NCBI RefSeq assembly: GCF_000495795.1
Contig: NZ_AWGD01000037.1
Coordinates: 1 to 64,000 of the forward strand
Direction of reading: 5' to 3'
From: Asticcacaulis sp. AC460
GTDB taxonomy: Bacteria; Pseudomonadota; Alphaproteobacteria; Caulobacterales; Caulobacteraceae
DNA length: 64,000 nucleotides
Positions 34,461 to 43,357 of the stretch are shown in pieces (position 1 is the stretch's first letter; each line of letters opens with the position of its first letter). The notes beneath the pieces are model-generated. The model worked only from the letters and a program-made list of their open reading frames with translations, was not told the DNA's origin and searched no databases. The translations under genes and the position numbers were made by a program.

Positions 34461-36046
34461 GGCATGACCTCATGCGTCACGCGGAACCAGTCGACATCGA
34501 TGTGGTTGGCCGGCGCAGCATCACCCTTCACGAAGGTGAAAACCCCCGGCCGCGAGCCCTTCCACCATGAGAATTTCGCCAGCATCACCGGCTCGCCCAA
34601 AGCCGTAAAACCACTGCCGGCATCATATTCGAACCGCACCATCTGGTCGGGCGTAACAAACGCCTTCAGGTCGATCGTCTTACCCGTGATCACTGGCCCC
34701 GGTGTCTCGACACCGGCCGAGGCGTAGGTCACCCGCGTCACGCCGGCCTCTTTCACCGCACCGATCCACACCGGCTTGACCCCGAACAGTGTCAATCCGG
34801 CGCGCTGGCCATCGACCATGCCGGAAATATCGATCCGCGTGGTGGCCTGCATATGCGGCCCCTGCAGGATCTGGGTCAATGTGTTGCGCGACGTTGTCAG
34901 ATGTTGCGCCGGTCCGGCCTTCAGCCGCAGGAACCCCGGCCGTTCGCTCAGCGACCACCGGGCATTGTCGGGATTGTGGTTGAACGACCACTGCAGGCCC
35001 AGGGTCGAACCCGAGAACTCATCCGACTCCTGCAGCCGGTCCTGAGGTCGCCATTTCCCGGTATCCGGCGCGACATGGGTCAGGACGGGCAAGGTATTGT
35101 CGCCCATGATCGGCCAGTCTTCGACCCACTGCACGGGTTGCAGATGATCGATCCGCCCGAAAGCACCGGTCGAGTTGAAATGGATGAACCAGCCCTGGCC
35201 CGACGGGGTTTCGACATAGCCGCCCTGATGCGGCCCCAACAGGCCGTTGCCGGGGACCAGCACGTCCTTCCATTCATAGGGACCTTCGATGGTGCGCGCG
35301 CGGCCGACCGCCTGTGGGCCGGTACCGACCCCGGCGATCGGCGCGAAGATGTAGTACCAGCCGTTGCGCTTGTAGAACTTCGGCCCTTCCAGGATCGGCA
35401 AACGCGCCTTGTCCTCAGCGATCACCTTGCCCTCATCCAGCACCTTGGTGCCGTCCCAACTCATGCGATGCAGCACCAACGGCCCGGCGCCGACCTTGCC
35501 GTGAACCAGCCAGGCCTGGCCGTCCTCCTCCCAGTAAGGGCAGGGGTCTTCCAAGCCTTTTTGCGCAATAACCGCGACCGCCGGCGTCCACGGCCCAGCG
35601 GGATCAGTAGCCGTGGCCATGAACACGCCTTCGTCGGGCGTTGCCCAATAGACGTAGTACCTGCCTTCATGATGCCGGATCGACGGCGCCCATACCCCGG
35701 AGGCATATTTGGTGCCGGTGACCGGCTTGGATTTGGTGTCGTCGAGTTCGTACGGCCCGGGCATGTCGTAGAGCGGCCCGAACGGCAGCCTTGGCAAGAC
35801 ATGGCCGATGATTTTCCAGTGGACGAGGTCTTTAGACTTCAGCACCGGAATCCCGGGCGACCAGTGAAAACTCGACGCGACCAGATAGTAGCTCTCCCCG
35901 ACCCGAATGACATCCGGATCGGAGTAGTCGGCATACAGGATCGGGTTGTTATAGGTGTGCGGCTGCGCCTGGGTCAGGGCCGCGCAACCTGTCAGGGCGA
36001 GAAAGGCGGCAAGCGCCAGAGCGGCACGGATTTTTGGCTCAACCAC
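34457..36046 (-). CDS. GH43-family glycoside hydrolase, lipoprotein
   Basis: The protein has 529 residues. A lipoprotein signal (lipobox LTGC near residue 21) leads a five-bladed GH43 propeller: NPILYADYSDPDVIRVG holds the catalytic-base Asp near residue 42, GVWAPSIRHHEGRYYVYWA lies near 118, and ILEGPKFYKRNGWYY near 218 holds the acid Glu. A C-terminal beta-sandwich (~340-525, LGLQWSFNHNPDNARWSL) matches the DUF1349/beta-xylosidase C2 type. Members are beta-xylosidases or alpha-arabinofuranosidases. Start GTG 36046, just inside a palindromic repeat, with no ATG alternative before the signal. Operon with the downstream MGH1-like gene. Confidence 0.9.
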   Translation of the reverse strand: MVEPKIRAALALAAFLALTGCAALTQAQPHTYNNPILYADYSDPDVIRVGESYYLVASSFHWSPGIPVLKSKDLVHWKIIGHVLPRLPFGPLYDMPGPYELDDTKSKPVTGTKYASGVWAPSIRHHEGRYYVYWATPDEGVFMATATDPAGPWTPAVAVIAQKGLEDPCPYWEEDGQAWLVHGKVGAGPLVLHRMSWDGTKVLDEGKVIAEDKARLPILEGPKFYKRNGWYYIFAPIAGVGTGPQAVGRARTIEGPYEWKDVLVPGNGLLGPHQGGYVETPSGQGWFIHFNSTGAFGRIDHLQPVQWVEDWPIMGDNTLPVLTHVAPDTGKWRPQDRLQESDEFSGSTLGLQWSFNHNPDNARWSLSERPGFLRLKAGPAQHLTTSRNTLTQILQGPHMQATTRIDISGMVDGQRAGLTLFGVKPVWIGAVKEAGVTRVTYASAGVETPGPVITGKTIDLKAFVTPDQMVRFEYDAGSGFTALGEPVMLAKFSWWKGSRPGVFTFVKGDAAPANHIDVDWFRVTHEVMP

Positions 36047-36047
36047 G

Positions 36048-36106
36048 TCCTCCTCCCCTGTTTACGGGGGAGGTGGCATCGAGCGAAGCGAGATGACGGA
36101 GGGGGC
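36048..36106. repeat. Intergenic palindromic repeat, copy 4
   Basis: CCTCCTCCCCTGTTTACGGG and GGAGGTGG form the outer hairpin, followed by a variable inner stem (CATCGAGC, GAA, GCGAGATG at 36077-36095) and GACGGAGGGGGC. The inner stem pairs if two adjacent G-A mismatches are allowed. It abuts the GH43 start codon. Confidence 0.75.
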
Positions 36107-36170
36107 TCTTCCTATGGTGAACCTGTTCCCACAACCTCGCTAAAAAAGTAGGCAACATAAATAACTCATC

Positions 36171-36240
36171 CCTCCCCGTTATACGGGGAGGTGGATTATT
36201 TGCTGGAAGCAAATAAGACGGTGGGGGATTTGGCCCGCCG
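36171..36240. repeat. Intergenic palindromic repeat, copy 5
   Basis: CCTCCCCGTTATACGGGGAG forms the outer hairpin; GTGGAT leads to the inner stem TATTTGCT, GGA, AGCAAATA, then AGACGGTGGGGGATTTGG and CCCGCCG. It has the same plan and orientation as copy 4 and shares its last 20 bases with copy 6 at 54119. Confidence 0.8.
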
Positions 36241-36308
36241 CTGTTTCCGTCTTCATCAAACCAATTCTGCCGGCGTTGGCACAACGATAAAACTACTGTG
36301 CGCATCAT

Positions 36309-37820
36309 CTATCCTCGGCAGAAACGGGTGACACCGGTCTTGGCAACAATCTCGGGACGCGGATCAGGCCCTGTCGGAACCACCTTGTAATCGATCAAAG
36401 TCAAACCGCTGACGTTGCGCGCCCACAAACCATAGGCCGGCGCATCCCCGCCGATCGCCTTACCCAAATCATCCTTACCCACGCCGCCCCAATGGGCATC
36501 GATCATATGCGCATCCGGATAAACCCCGCGCAGATCCGGGATCTGCTCTTCCGCCAGCCACGCCGTCGATGGCCGCTGGCCGATCCGGATATTGCGCAAC
36601 ACGACATCCTCGATCGGCTGCTCCGGCACACTCAGAAAATACGATCCGCGCGAACCATTATCCTCCCCGGTAATCCGGTCGAACACGATCCGCCGCAACC
36701 GTCCGATCCCCGGCTTGGACTGCTCCGGCCTTACCCGGCCGCGGTTCTCCAGCCGCAAGAAGAACGGGCTCCTGGCGCGGACGATATGGATGTCGTGGGC
36801 CAGCAGGTTCTCGGCCAAACCACCGTCGACCATTTCCCACGAAAAACCGCTGTCGGCATCGACCGTCTTGATCCGCCGCATGGCTTCCGACACGCCGCCG
36901 ATCTCGCAATGACGAACCAGCACATTGCGCAGGACGCTCTGGCTGTCTGTGCCGTACTTGACCGCATTACACGACGTATAGAGCTTGCACCGCTCAATCA
37001 GGATGTTCTCACCTGGCCGCTGGGCGGCGCCCTTGAAGCAGATGGCGTCGTCGCCCGAACTGATAAAACAGTCGCGCACGATCACACGGCGGCAGCCATC
37101 GATATCGATGCCGTCATTGTTGAAATTGGCCTGGTTCTCGACCGTCATATGCTCGACCAGCAGGTCGTCGCAATTCAAATAATTCTGCATCCAGCACGGC
37201 GAATCCTTCAATGTAATGCCGTGGATATGGATGCGCCTACAGTCGATCACCCGGATCAGGAAGGGCCGGCCGGGCGTACCGTGGATGGTCTCGTCGCCTT
37301 TGAAATTATGGCCGCGACCGTCGATTTCGCCTTCGCCGCACAGGGAAATATTCTCACATCCCTCGGCGAAGATCAGTGACTGGTTCATCCCCATATTGCT
37401 GTCCATCACCGTGGGACGCTTGGCCATCCGTTCGGGATAGTCTGTCAGATCGAGACTCCCCAGCAACCGTGCCCCCTTGGCGACCTCCAGCCGGACGTTG
37501 CTCTTGAGATCCAGAGTCCCGGAAACATAATCGCCCTGGCTCAGCCGCACAGTCCCACCCGAAACGGCGGCGGCATCGATCGCCCCTTGAATGGCTTTCG
37601 TCGCCAGGCCCTTGGTGTCGCCATAGTCCTCCGGCTTGAACACCGTCTCCGGGCCCGACCACGGCTTCAAAGTCGCCGTCAGTTCCACCGCCATGGCGTC
37701 CAGGTCGCGACGTAGATCATCGGCCCATTGCGGATAGGTACAGGTGGCGGCCCGGACCTGGGTCGCCATGGCGGCAAATCCCAGACCCGCGCCAAAGGCA
37801 CGTCTCGATAACTGTGGCAT
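36309..37820 (-). CDS. GH28 polygalacturonase-like pectinase, Tat-exported
   Basis: The protein has 503 residues. A Tat signal (SRRAFGAGLGFAAMATQVRA, residues 5-24) precedes a right-handed beta-helix. GH28 catalytic motifs are present: FNNDGIDIDG near 233 and SSGDDAICFK near 253. The usual GHG segment is replaced by CNAVKYGTDS, as in many bacterial GH28 enzymes. It hydrolyses galacturonan-type pectin, probably in the periplasm. It reads the same way as the GH43 pair but is separated by 262 bases with two palindromic repeats, so it may be transcribed independently. Confidence 0.9.
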   Translation of the reverse strand: MPQLSRRAFGAGLGFAAMATQVRAATCTYPQWADDLRRDLDAMAVELTATLKPWSGPETVFKPEDYGDTKGLATKAIQGAIDAAAVSGGTVRLSQGDYVSGTLDLKSNVRLEVAKGARLLGSLDLTDYPERMAKRPTVMDSNMGMNQSLIFAEGCENISLCGEGEIDGRGHNFKGDETIHGTPGRPFLIRVIDCRRIHIHGITLKDSPCWMQNYLNCDDLLVEHMTVENQANFNNDGIDIDGCRRVIVRDCFISSGDDAICFKGAAQRPGENILIERCKLYTSCNAVKYGTDSQSVLRNVLVRHCEIGGVSEAMRRIKTVDADSGFSWEMVDGGLAENLLAHDIHIVRARSPFFLRLENRGRVRPEQSKPGIGRLRRIVFDRITGEDNGSRGSYFLSVPEQPIEDVVLRNIRIGQRPSTAWLAEEQIPDLRGVYPDAHMIDAHWGGVGKDDLGKAIGGDAPAYGLWARNVSGLTLIDYKVVPTGPDPRPEIVAKTGVTRFCRG

Positions 37821-37880
37821 CTTCTCAACCTGTTTTTGTTTTTGAGGACGTTAACCTATCACCTGTCTCCCGAAAAGAGG

Positions 37881-37956
37881 CCCGATGGAGGTGAGCCATC
37901 GGGTCTTAAGCCTCATGCCAAAAAGTGGACGCCACTTTTTGGATAAACATGAGGCG
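37881..37956. terminator. Hairpin pair downstream of the TonB receptor operon / upstream of GH28
   Basis: CCCGATGG/CCATCGGG (37881-37888, 37896-37903) is followed on the minus strand by CCTCTTTTC. Nested CCTCATG...CATGAGG arms (37911-37955) enclose the near-perfect stem CCAAAAAAGTGG / CCACTTTTTGG (37918-37943). Confidence 0.6.
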
Positions 37957-37960
37957 TCAA

Positions 37961-38007
37961 AAAAATGAGATCAGAATGACGTCTCTATCCGACGTCATTC
38001 TGATCTA
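37961..38007 (-). terminator. Strong intrinsic terminator of the TonB receptor gene
   Basis: A 16-base perfect stem (AGATCAGAATGACGTC at 37969-37984 with its complement at 37992-38007), followed on the minus strand by CATTTTTTTG. It stops leftward transcription about 110 bases past the receptor stop. Confidence 0.9.
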
Positions 38008-38049
38008 AGGTACGCCGGCCACGGGAGGAGCCGGCGTGGGTCGAAAAGG

Positions 38050-38074
38050 GCGCCGGACGGAACCCGTCCGGCGC
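38050..38074 (-). terminator. GC-rich hairpin after the TonB receptor stop
   Basis: A perfect 11-base stem (38050-38060, 38064-38074) with a three-base loop, followed on the minus strand by CCTTTTC. It is the first of several hairpins after the stop at 38115. Confidence 0.75.
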
Positions 38075-38114
38075 AAGTCAGCGCGCTCGGGGACGCGCAT
38101 CACGGGTACCACGA

Positions 38115-41100
38115 TCAGAAATTGACCTTGGCGCCCAGGAAGAAGACCCGGCCTTCGACATCATAGGTCGCGGCCCAGGTGTTGGCATTGGCCTGGGACG
38201 AGCCAACAACCGGCGGATCCTTGGCGGTGATATTCTGGATACCGCCGTAGACCTCGACGTGGCTGGGCAGTTCATAGGCGAAGCTGAGGTCGAAATAGTG
38301 CTGGCCCTCGATCACCGGACGGGTCAGGGCTTCCAGTGCTGGCACCGTACCGTTGGCGCGCTTGGGCAGCAGGTAACGGTCGATCATCACCTTGCCGATA
38401 TAGCGGTCACGCAGGGACAGGGTCAGCGGGCCGTTCCGCCAGGTGACGCGTGAAACGCCCTTCCATTGCGGGATCGGCTGGCCACAGGTCGGACCATAGG
38501 CGCCGACGCAGTAGTTCTTCAGGTGCGGCAGGGCCTGGACCGGGGTCGAGGTAAACTCGTCCGTATAGGTCCAGGTGGCGCCCAGGTCGAATCGGCTGCC
38601 GCCGTCGAACAGGCCCCAGTCGGTGCGGAAGCTGTAACGGCCGTCGAAATCCACGCCGCTCGTCTTGATCCCGCCGGTATTGGCATTGGTGGTGACGACA
38701 TAGTTCGGGCTGGTGATTTCGCCGGTGGTGTTGCTGCGCGTGATCGCCTTGCAGAACTCCGAATTGGCGTCGGCGATGATGGTGTAACACAGGTTCAGCG
38801 TGTTCTGCAGACCGCCGCCCAGGGGCGCGATGGCGCCGTCCAGCTCGATGCTGTACCAGTCGATCGCCACGGCCAGGCCGGGGACGAAGCTCGGAGTGAA
38901 CACCGCGCCGAAGGTGTAGGTATCGGACTGTTCTTCACCGACATTCGGATTGCCGCCGATGGTGTTGCCGATGATGGTGTTGGGCTGGACGCCGGTGCCG
39001 AACACCGCCGCCGAAGGCACGCCGGTGGCCTCGCAAAGGGTGCGGACCGCGGCCGTTTGCTGGGCCGACGGGGCGCGGCTGGAGCAGGGATCAGTGGCCG
39101 ACGCGAACTGCAGCGACTGGCCGCCGTACAGCTCGCCGACATTGGGGGCGCGGATGGCATGCTGGAACTGGCTGCGGAAGGTGATCGACTTGTTCACCGA
39201 CCATTCGCCGCCCACCGAATAGGTCCACACCCCGCCGACACCCTTCAGGTCGTATTCCGAATAACGGAAGGCGCCGTTGATGTTCAGCCGGCGCGCCAGG
39301 GGCAGGTCGGCCAGGATCGGCGCGCGCACTTCGCCATAGACTTCCTTGACCGCCACACTGCCGCTGGTCGGCTTGGCGGCGTTGAAGCCGGAGACATCGC
39401 CAGAGCTCAGGAAGGTATCGGGCGTGTACTTGGCCTCGTTGTAGCGCCACTCGAAACCGGCGTTGAAGTCGACAGGACCCGCGGGCAGGTCGAAAGCCTC
39501 GCCGCTCAGGTTGGCAACCACCACCTGCTGCTGGGCCGTCTGGATGTTGGTCGAGTTGATGGCGATCGCCGCGGCGCCGGCCGCCGAGATGCTGTCCTTG
39601 CCGAAGACGTCCAGCACCGGCGCCTGGCCGTTCTGCGACAGCAGGGCCTGGGCGTAACGCGACCGCGAGGCGCTGCCACGCTGGCTGTCGGTGTTCTGGG
39701 TGCGGGCATAGGAGTAGTAGAGGTCGTACTTCAGGTCGCGCAGGAAGCTGTCCGACGCATTGCCCAGATTGCCACGGATGCCAAACGCCGTGCGGAAGAC
39801 ATTGCGCTCAGACGAATTGAAGCGGTCGCCGACCTCGACCAGGCGACGGCCGATCCCCAGAACGGCCAGGCCGTCATTGGGCGTGGTGGTCAGGGTCAGG
39901 GTGCCCTGGGTGATGGATTGCGGTCCGGTCTCGCGCATGTCGAGCTGATGCAACACTTCCCGCATTTGCGAACTGACATGCGGATTGTTCACGTTCAGCA
40001 GAAAGTTGCCGTTGATGTTGGTCGGCGCCAACTGCATATTGACGACATTGTTCGAGAAGTGCGCCTCGAGGTACGCCGTGACCTTCTCGTTGAAGTCGTA
40101 ATGGATGAAGGTATTGGCCATCCACCGCGTCTGCGGGATGATGAGATAGTTTTCCGGCCCCAGGTTATAGTCGTCCTGAGGCGTCAGGGCCGGGCGGGCC
40201 TGGTCGCCGTCGAACGTAAAGCCGCGCGCCCCGGCATTCTGCAAACCTGCCGCCAGCAAAGCGGCGTCCAGACCCGGATTGGACTGGGCGGAACCATAGG
40301 TCGGGATGCCGAAGAACCGGCCGGCGGGGATATCGCCGGAACCGCCGGCGATCAGGCCCATGCGGCCGCCGGCGCCGACGCAGGTCTGGCCCGACGGCAC
40401 TGACTGCGGCGTGCCGGGCTTGTCGTCGCTCCACGAGGCCGAGGTAACGCAACCGTCCGACAGCGAATAGAAGGCATAGTCACCACGCTCGCCGCGCGTG
40501 ATCGATCCCCGATTCAAATAATCCAGCGACACGACGGCATTACCCCGGCCGTCGGCGAAGTTACCGCCCACCGTCAGGTCGACCGTATAGGTCGGCGTGC
40601 CGGTCGGCTCGTCCCAACGCTTCTGGGCGGCGATCTCGACCCCGTCAAAATCGTCGCGCATGATGAAGTTCACGACCCCCGTAATAGCGTCCGAACCGTA
40701 GACCGCCGACGAGCCGCCGGTGACCACTTCGGTGCGCTTCAGCAACGCCGCTGGGATGGTGTTGATGTCGGTGGTGCCATCAGTTCCAGCTATTGCGAAA
40801 CGTCGGCCATTGACCAGAACCAGGTTGCGCTGGGCGCCGAAACCGCGCAGGTTCAGCGTGGCGGTGCCGCCCGGAACCGTATTGGCGGTCGGGCCGTTGT
40901 TCTGCGATCCGATGAACTGCGGATTCTGGTTCAACAGGGTTTCGACGTTCTGCGTCCCCGACAGTTTCAGCTCTTCGGCATCGACAACCGTGACCGGGGT
41001 AGGGGCCGTGAAACCGCGCTTGGCCAGGCGCGAACCCGTCACCACGACCGGCTGGTCGGGCTCGACGACGGCGGCAACGGGCGCCACGCGCAGAGCGATG

Positions 41101-41405
41101 ATATTGCCGTCGTCGGAAGCGATCTCCAGCCCCGTGCCTTCCAGCAGTTGCGCCAGCGCGGCACGGACGTCGATATTGCCCTGGACCGGGCGTGTCCGAA
41201 CTCCTTGCAGCGTACCGGCGGGGGCGACGATCTGAACGCCGGCCTGACTGGCGAACTGCGGGATCGTCCTGACGGCATCGGCGGCCGGAACATTGAAGCT
41301 CTTGACCTGGGCCATGGCGCCGGTGGCCAGGCTCAGCCCGATCAGGGCGGCGCCGGCGAACAGCATCATTTTTCTGGGATTGCGACTGTGGCGTAGGGTG
41401 GGCAT
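38115..41405 (-). CDS. TonB-dependent receptor with STN signalling domain
   Basis: The protein has 1096 residues. A signal peptide (~12-33) is followed by an STN domain (~35-105, KSFNVPAADAVRTIPQFASQAGVQIV, ALAQLLEGTGLEIASDDGNIIALRV). The plug is near 125-240 (ELKLSGTQNVETLLNQNPQF, NLRGFGAQRNLVLVNGRRF, SSAVYGSDAITGVVNFIMRDDF), then a 22-strand barrel ends in KVNF with the terminal Phe needed for barrel assembly. STN receptors signal through FecR to an ECF sigma; both genes lie upstream on the same strand. The plug motifs and size resemble Caulobacteraceae carbohydrate receptors, so a plant sugar is more likely than a siderophore (inference). AGGAGA precedes ATG 41405. Confidence 0.93.
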   Translation of the reverse strand: MPTLRHSRNPRKMMLFAGAALIGLSLATGAMAQVKSFNVPAADAVRTIPQFASQAGVQIVAPAGTLQGVRTRPVQGNIDVRAALAQLLEGTGLEIASDDGNIIALRVAPVAAVVEPDQPVVVTGSRLAKRGFTAPTPVTVVDAEELKLSGTQNVETLLNQNPQFIGSQNNGPTANTVPGGTATLNLRGFGAQRNLVLVNGRRFAIAGTDGTTDINTIPAALLKRTEVVTGGSSAVYGSDAITGVVNFIMRDDFDGVEIAAQKRWDEPTGTPTYTVDLTVGGNFADGRGNAVVSLDYLNRGSITRGERGDYAFYSLSDGCVTSASWSDDKPGTPQSVPSGQTCVGAGGRMGLIAGGSGDIPAGRFFGIPTYGSAQSNPGLDAALLAAGLQNAGARGFTFDGDQARPALTPQDDYNLGPENYLIIPQTRWMANTFIHYDFNEKVTAYLEAHFSNNVVNMQLAPTNINGNFLLNVNNPHVSSQMREVLHQLDMRETGPQSITQGTLTLTTTPNDGLAVLGIGRRLVEVGDRFNSSERNVFRTAFGIRGNLGNASDSFLRDLKYDLYYSYARTQNTDSQRGSASRSRYAQALLSQNGQAPVLDVFGKDSISAAGAAAIAINSTNIQTAQQQVVVANLSGEAFDLPAGPVDFNAGFEWRYNEAKYTPDTFLSSGDVSGFNAAKPTSGSVAVKEVYGEVRAPILADLPLARRLNINGAFRYSEYDLKGVGGVWTYSVGGEWSVNKSITFRSQFQHAIRAPNVGELYGGQSLQFASATDPCSSRAPSAQQTAAVRTLCEATGVPSAAVFGTGVQPNTIIGNTIGGNPNVGEEQSDTYTFGAVFTPSFVPGLAVAIDWYSIELDGAIAPLGGGLQNTLNLCYTIIADANSEFCKAITRSNTTGEITSPNYVVTTNANTGGIKTSGVDFDGRYSFRTDWGLFDGGSRFDLGATWTYTDEFTSTPVQALPHLKNYCVGAYGPTCGQPIPQWKGVSRVTWRNGPLTLSLRDRYIGKVMIDRYLLPKRANGTVPALEALTRPVIEGQHYFDLSFAYELPSHVEVYGGIQNITAKDPPVVGSSQANANTWAATYDVEGRVFFLGAKVNF

Positions 41406-41424
41406 CTGTTTCTCTCCTGCTTGC

Positions 41425-41447
41425 GCCCGCTTTCTTTCTGTGCGGGC
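41425..41447 (-). promoter_or_regulatory. Leader hairpin of the TonB receptor gene
   Basis: GCCCGC (41425-41430) pairs with GCGGGC (41442-41447) 20 bases upstream of the start codon and just before the AGGAGA ribosome site. There is no T-run, so it is more likely an mRNA leader structure than a terminator. Confidence 0.4.
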
Positions 41448-41524
41448 TTCTGCAGACCTAGACGCATGGGGCGGAAAATTTCCTCTATCCGGTTAACGAA
41501 AAAATATCGCGGGTATGCGGTGAG

Positions 41525-42256
41525 CTACATATCTACCTTGTAAGCCTTGTTCACGACGGACACTTTTGGCGCAACCCGGCGTTGTTCGAAATCATCGTAA
41601 GCCGGTTTTAAAGACTGCCAGAAACCGCGCCACGGAGACGACTGGTGCCGATCCATGTTGTCCTCGGTCATGCGAAAAGGAAAGCTGTGCACCTGAAACG
41701 CGGACTGGCCGCCTTTCAGCGCTTCGTCCGCGATAAGCCATATCTCCTCAATGCCGGTATCCGTCATGGCATAGCAGCCGATGGACACGCAGTTGCCATG
41801 AACCATCAGGAAACTTCCGGTTCGCCCGTTGGCGCGATCATAGGCGTTGGGATAGCCGAGATTGAAAGCGAGATGGTATTGACTGTCCGGCTTCATCTGC
41901 GCCCTGCCGACCGTATACAAACCTTCGGGGGCCTGACCATCACCTTCCTTCAGCTTGGGGCCAAGCTCACCGGACCAGGCACAGATCGGAAAGGTCTTGT
42001 AGAGCTGGAATGTCTCACCTTTTTTTATCCAGAGTTCCAGCTCATCGGATTGCTTGAAGATGCGGATCAGGATGGGCGACCCAAGGGTCAGGCCTCTCTG
42101 TGCCAAGTCGGCCTTTACGCCGCTTAACCGCTGAGCGCGAATCGTTGACAGATCCGCCGCGCGAGACTCCCACGGCCGTCCAAGTCCTATCGCGCCTGCG
42201 ACCAGACAGATCGTGATGATCATCAGCCCGAGCAAAGCTTTTTTGCCAACCATCAT
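41525..42256 (-). CDS. YafK-like murein L,D-transpeptidase
   Basis: The protein has 243 residues from ATG 42256, preceded by GGGGGAGAG eight bases upstream; the frame extends to 42346 without a good start. A membrane/signal segment (~6-24) is followed by a YkuD domain: HGNCVSIGCYAMTD near residue 150 gives the catalytic His and Cys. Members cross-link peptidoglycan or cleave/attach outer-membrane lipoproteins; YafK itself (DpaA) releases Braun lipoprotein. It sits between fecR and the TonB receptor gene, 21 bases after fecR, so it may be induced with the receptor, which is unusual. Confidence 0.85.
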   Translation of the reverse strand: MMVGKKALLGLMIITICLVAGAIGLGRPWESRAADLSTIRAQRLSGVKADLAQRGLTLGSPILIRIFKQSDELELWIKKGETFQLYKTFPICAWSGELGPKLKEGDGQAPEGLYTVGRAQMKPDSQYHLAFNLGYPNAYDRANGRTGSFLMVHGNCVSIGCYAMTDTGIEEIWLIADEALKGGQSAFQVHSFPFRMTEDNMDRHQSSPWRGFWQSLKPAYDDFEQRRVAPKVSVVNKAYKVDM

Positions 42257-42367
42257 TTGGAAACTCTCCCCCTGCCAGCCCGGCTGCGGACATAGTCTAT
42301 AGCAGGTCAACCTTGATCCGCTACGGAAAGCCGTGCCGCCCTCCAATCGGCTCGCTTCTACCTCACC

Positions 42368-43357
42368 TCACCGATACAGCCGGACCTGCTTTTCGCTGAT
42401 TTTGGCGCGCAGCCCAAAACTGACGGCAACCGCTTTCGAGAAGCCCACCGGATCATTGGCCTGGAACAGTCCGGTCACGGTTTCGCGCGCCACCGCCGGA
42501 TCCTCGATGACGATGCGCGTGTCGCTGTAGCGGGCGAATTCCGTTGCCGCCTGGCTCAGCGTATCACCTTCGAACGAGATGCGACCCTCGCGCCAGGCCA
42601 TGGCGCGTTCGACCTCGGCTTCCGCAATCGCCAGCCGTTTGATCACCCCGCCATCGCCTGCCTCGGCGCGGTTCATCGCCGGCAGACGCACCGCCGGTGC
42701 CTCAGCCTGCGAGATTTGGCGGACGTCGACAATGCCCTCGCGGACCAGGACCTGAACCGGCAAGCCGACCAGCCGGCGGACCACGAAACTGGTGCCGACG
42801 GCCGTCACCTCGGTGTCGCCGGCGACAACGACAAACGGCCGTGCCGCATCCTTGACGACATCGAACAGCGCCTCGCCGGCATCCAGGTGGATAGTTCGGC
42901 GCTTGCCGTTGAAGGCGACGCGGATGTGCGAAGCCGTGTTCAGGCTGACCACCGAACCGTCGGACAGCGGCACCACCTTCATCTCGCCGACATGAGTCAG
43001 TTGTTCCTGGCCGCGCGATGTCAGGCCTAAGCCCACCCACGCCGCGCCGCCCAGTCCAGCGGCTATGGCCCCGCCACCCATCAGCCATTCGCGCCGGGTA
43101 ACGACGCGTTTTCGGCCTTCGAAGCGTTGCGGATCATAGGCCGGGCCCAGCGCCGCGGCACGTTCGGACCACACGGAAACCGCCCGGGCGCGGGCATAGG
43201 CGCCCGCCCGGCGCGGCTCTTCGGCCAGCCAGGCTTCCAGCTCGGCATCCTCGGCAGGCGTCAGTCCGCGATCAGCCCGCGCCGCCCAGTCGGCGGCCGT
43301 GGCGTCAATCTCGCTCGCCGTCTGATGTTTCGGCACGTTTCCGGGCACTCTGGGCAT
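42368..43357 (-). CDS. FecR-family anti-sigma/sigma regulator
   Basis: The protein has 329 residues. The N-terminal DUF4880 region (ADWAARADRGLTPAEDAELEAWL) binds the sigma factor. A membrane helix lies near 92-113 (WLMGGGAIAAGLGGAAWVGLG). The periplasmic FecR domain follows (VVPLSDGSVVSLNTASHIRV, RTIHLDAGEALFDV, VTAVGTSFVVR). A C-terminal STN-like subdomain (ISFEGDTLSQAATEFARYSDTRIVIED) contacts the receptor. It overlaps the ECF sigma gene by 53 bases, so the two are translationally linked. ATAAAGG precedes ATG 43357. Confidence 0.92.
   Translation of the reverse strand: MPRVPGNVPKHQTASEIDATAADWAARADRGLTPAEDAELEAWLAEEPRRAGAYARARAVSVWSERAAALGPAYDPQRFEGRKRVVTRREWLMGGGAIAAGLGGAAWVGLGLTSRGQEQLTHVGEMKVVPLSDGSVVSLNTASHIRVAFNGKRRTIHLDAGEALFDVVKDAARPFVVVAGDTEVTAVGTSFVVRRLVGLPVQVLVREGIVDVRQISQAEAPAVRLPAMNRAEAGDGGVIKRLAIAEAEVERAMAWREGRISFEGDTLSQAATEFARYSDTRIVIEDPAVARETVTGLFQANDPVGFSKAVAVSFGLRAKISEKQVRLYR

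Noticed and set aside
34853..36151. 432-codon plus-strand frame opposite the GH43 gene
   Set aside because: Shadow frame with Arg/Pro-biased composition; GH43 catalytic motifs are on the minus strand.
38466..40403. 645-codon plus-strand frame opposite the TonB receptor
   Set aside because: Arg/Ala/Gly-rich shadow; the minus-strand receptor has complete domains.
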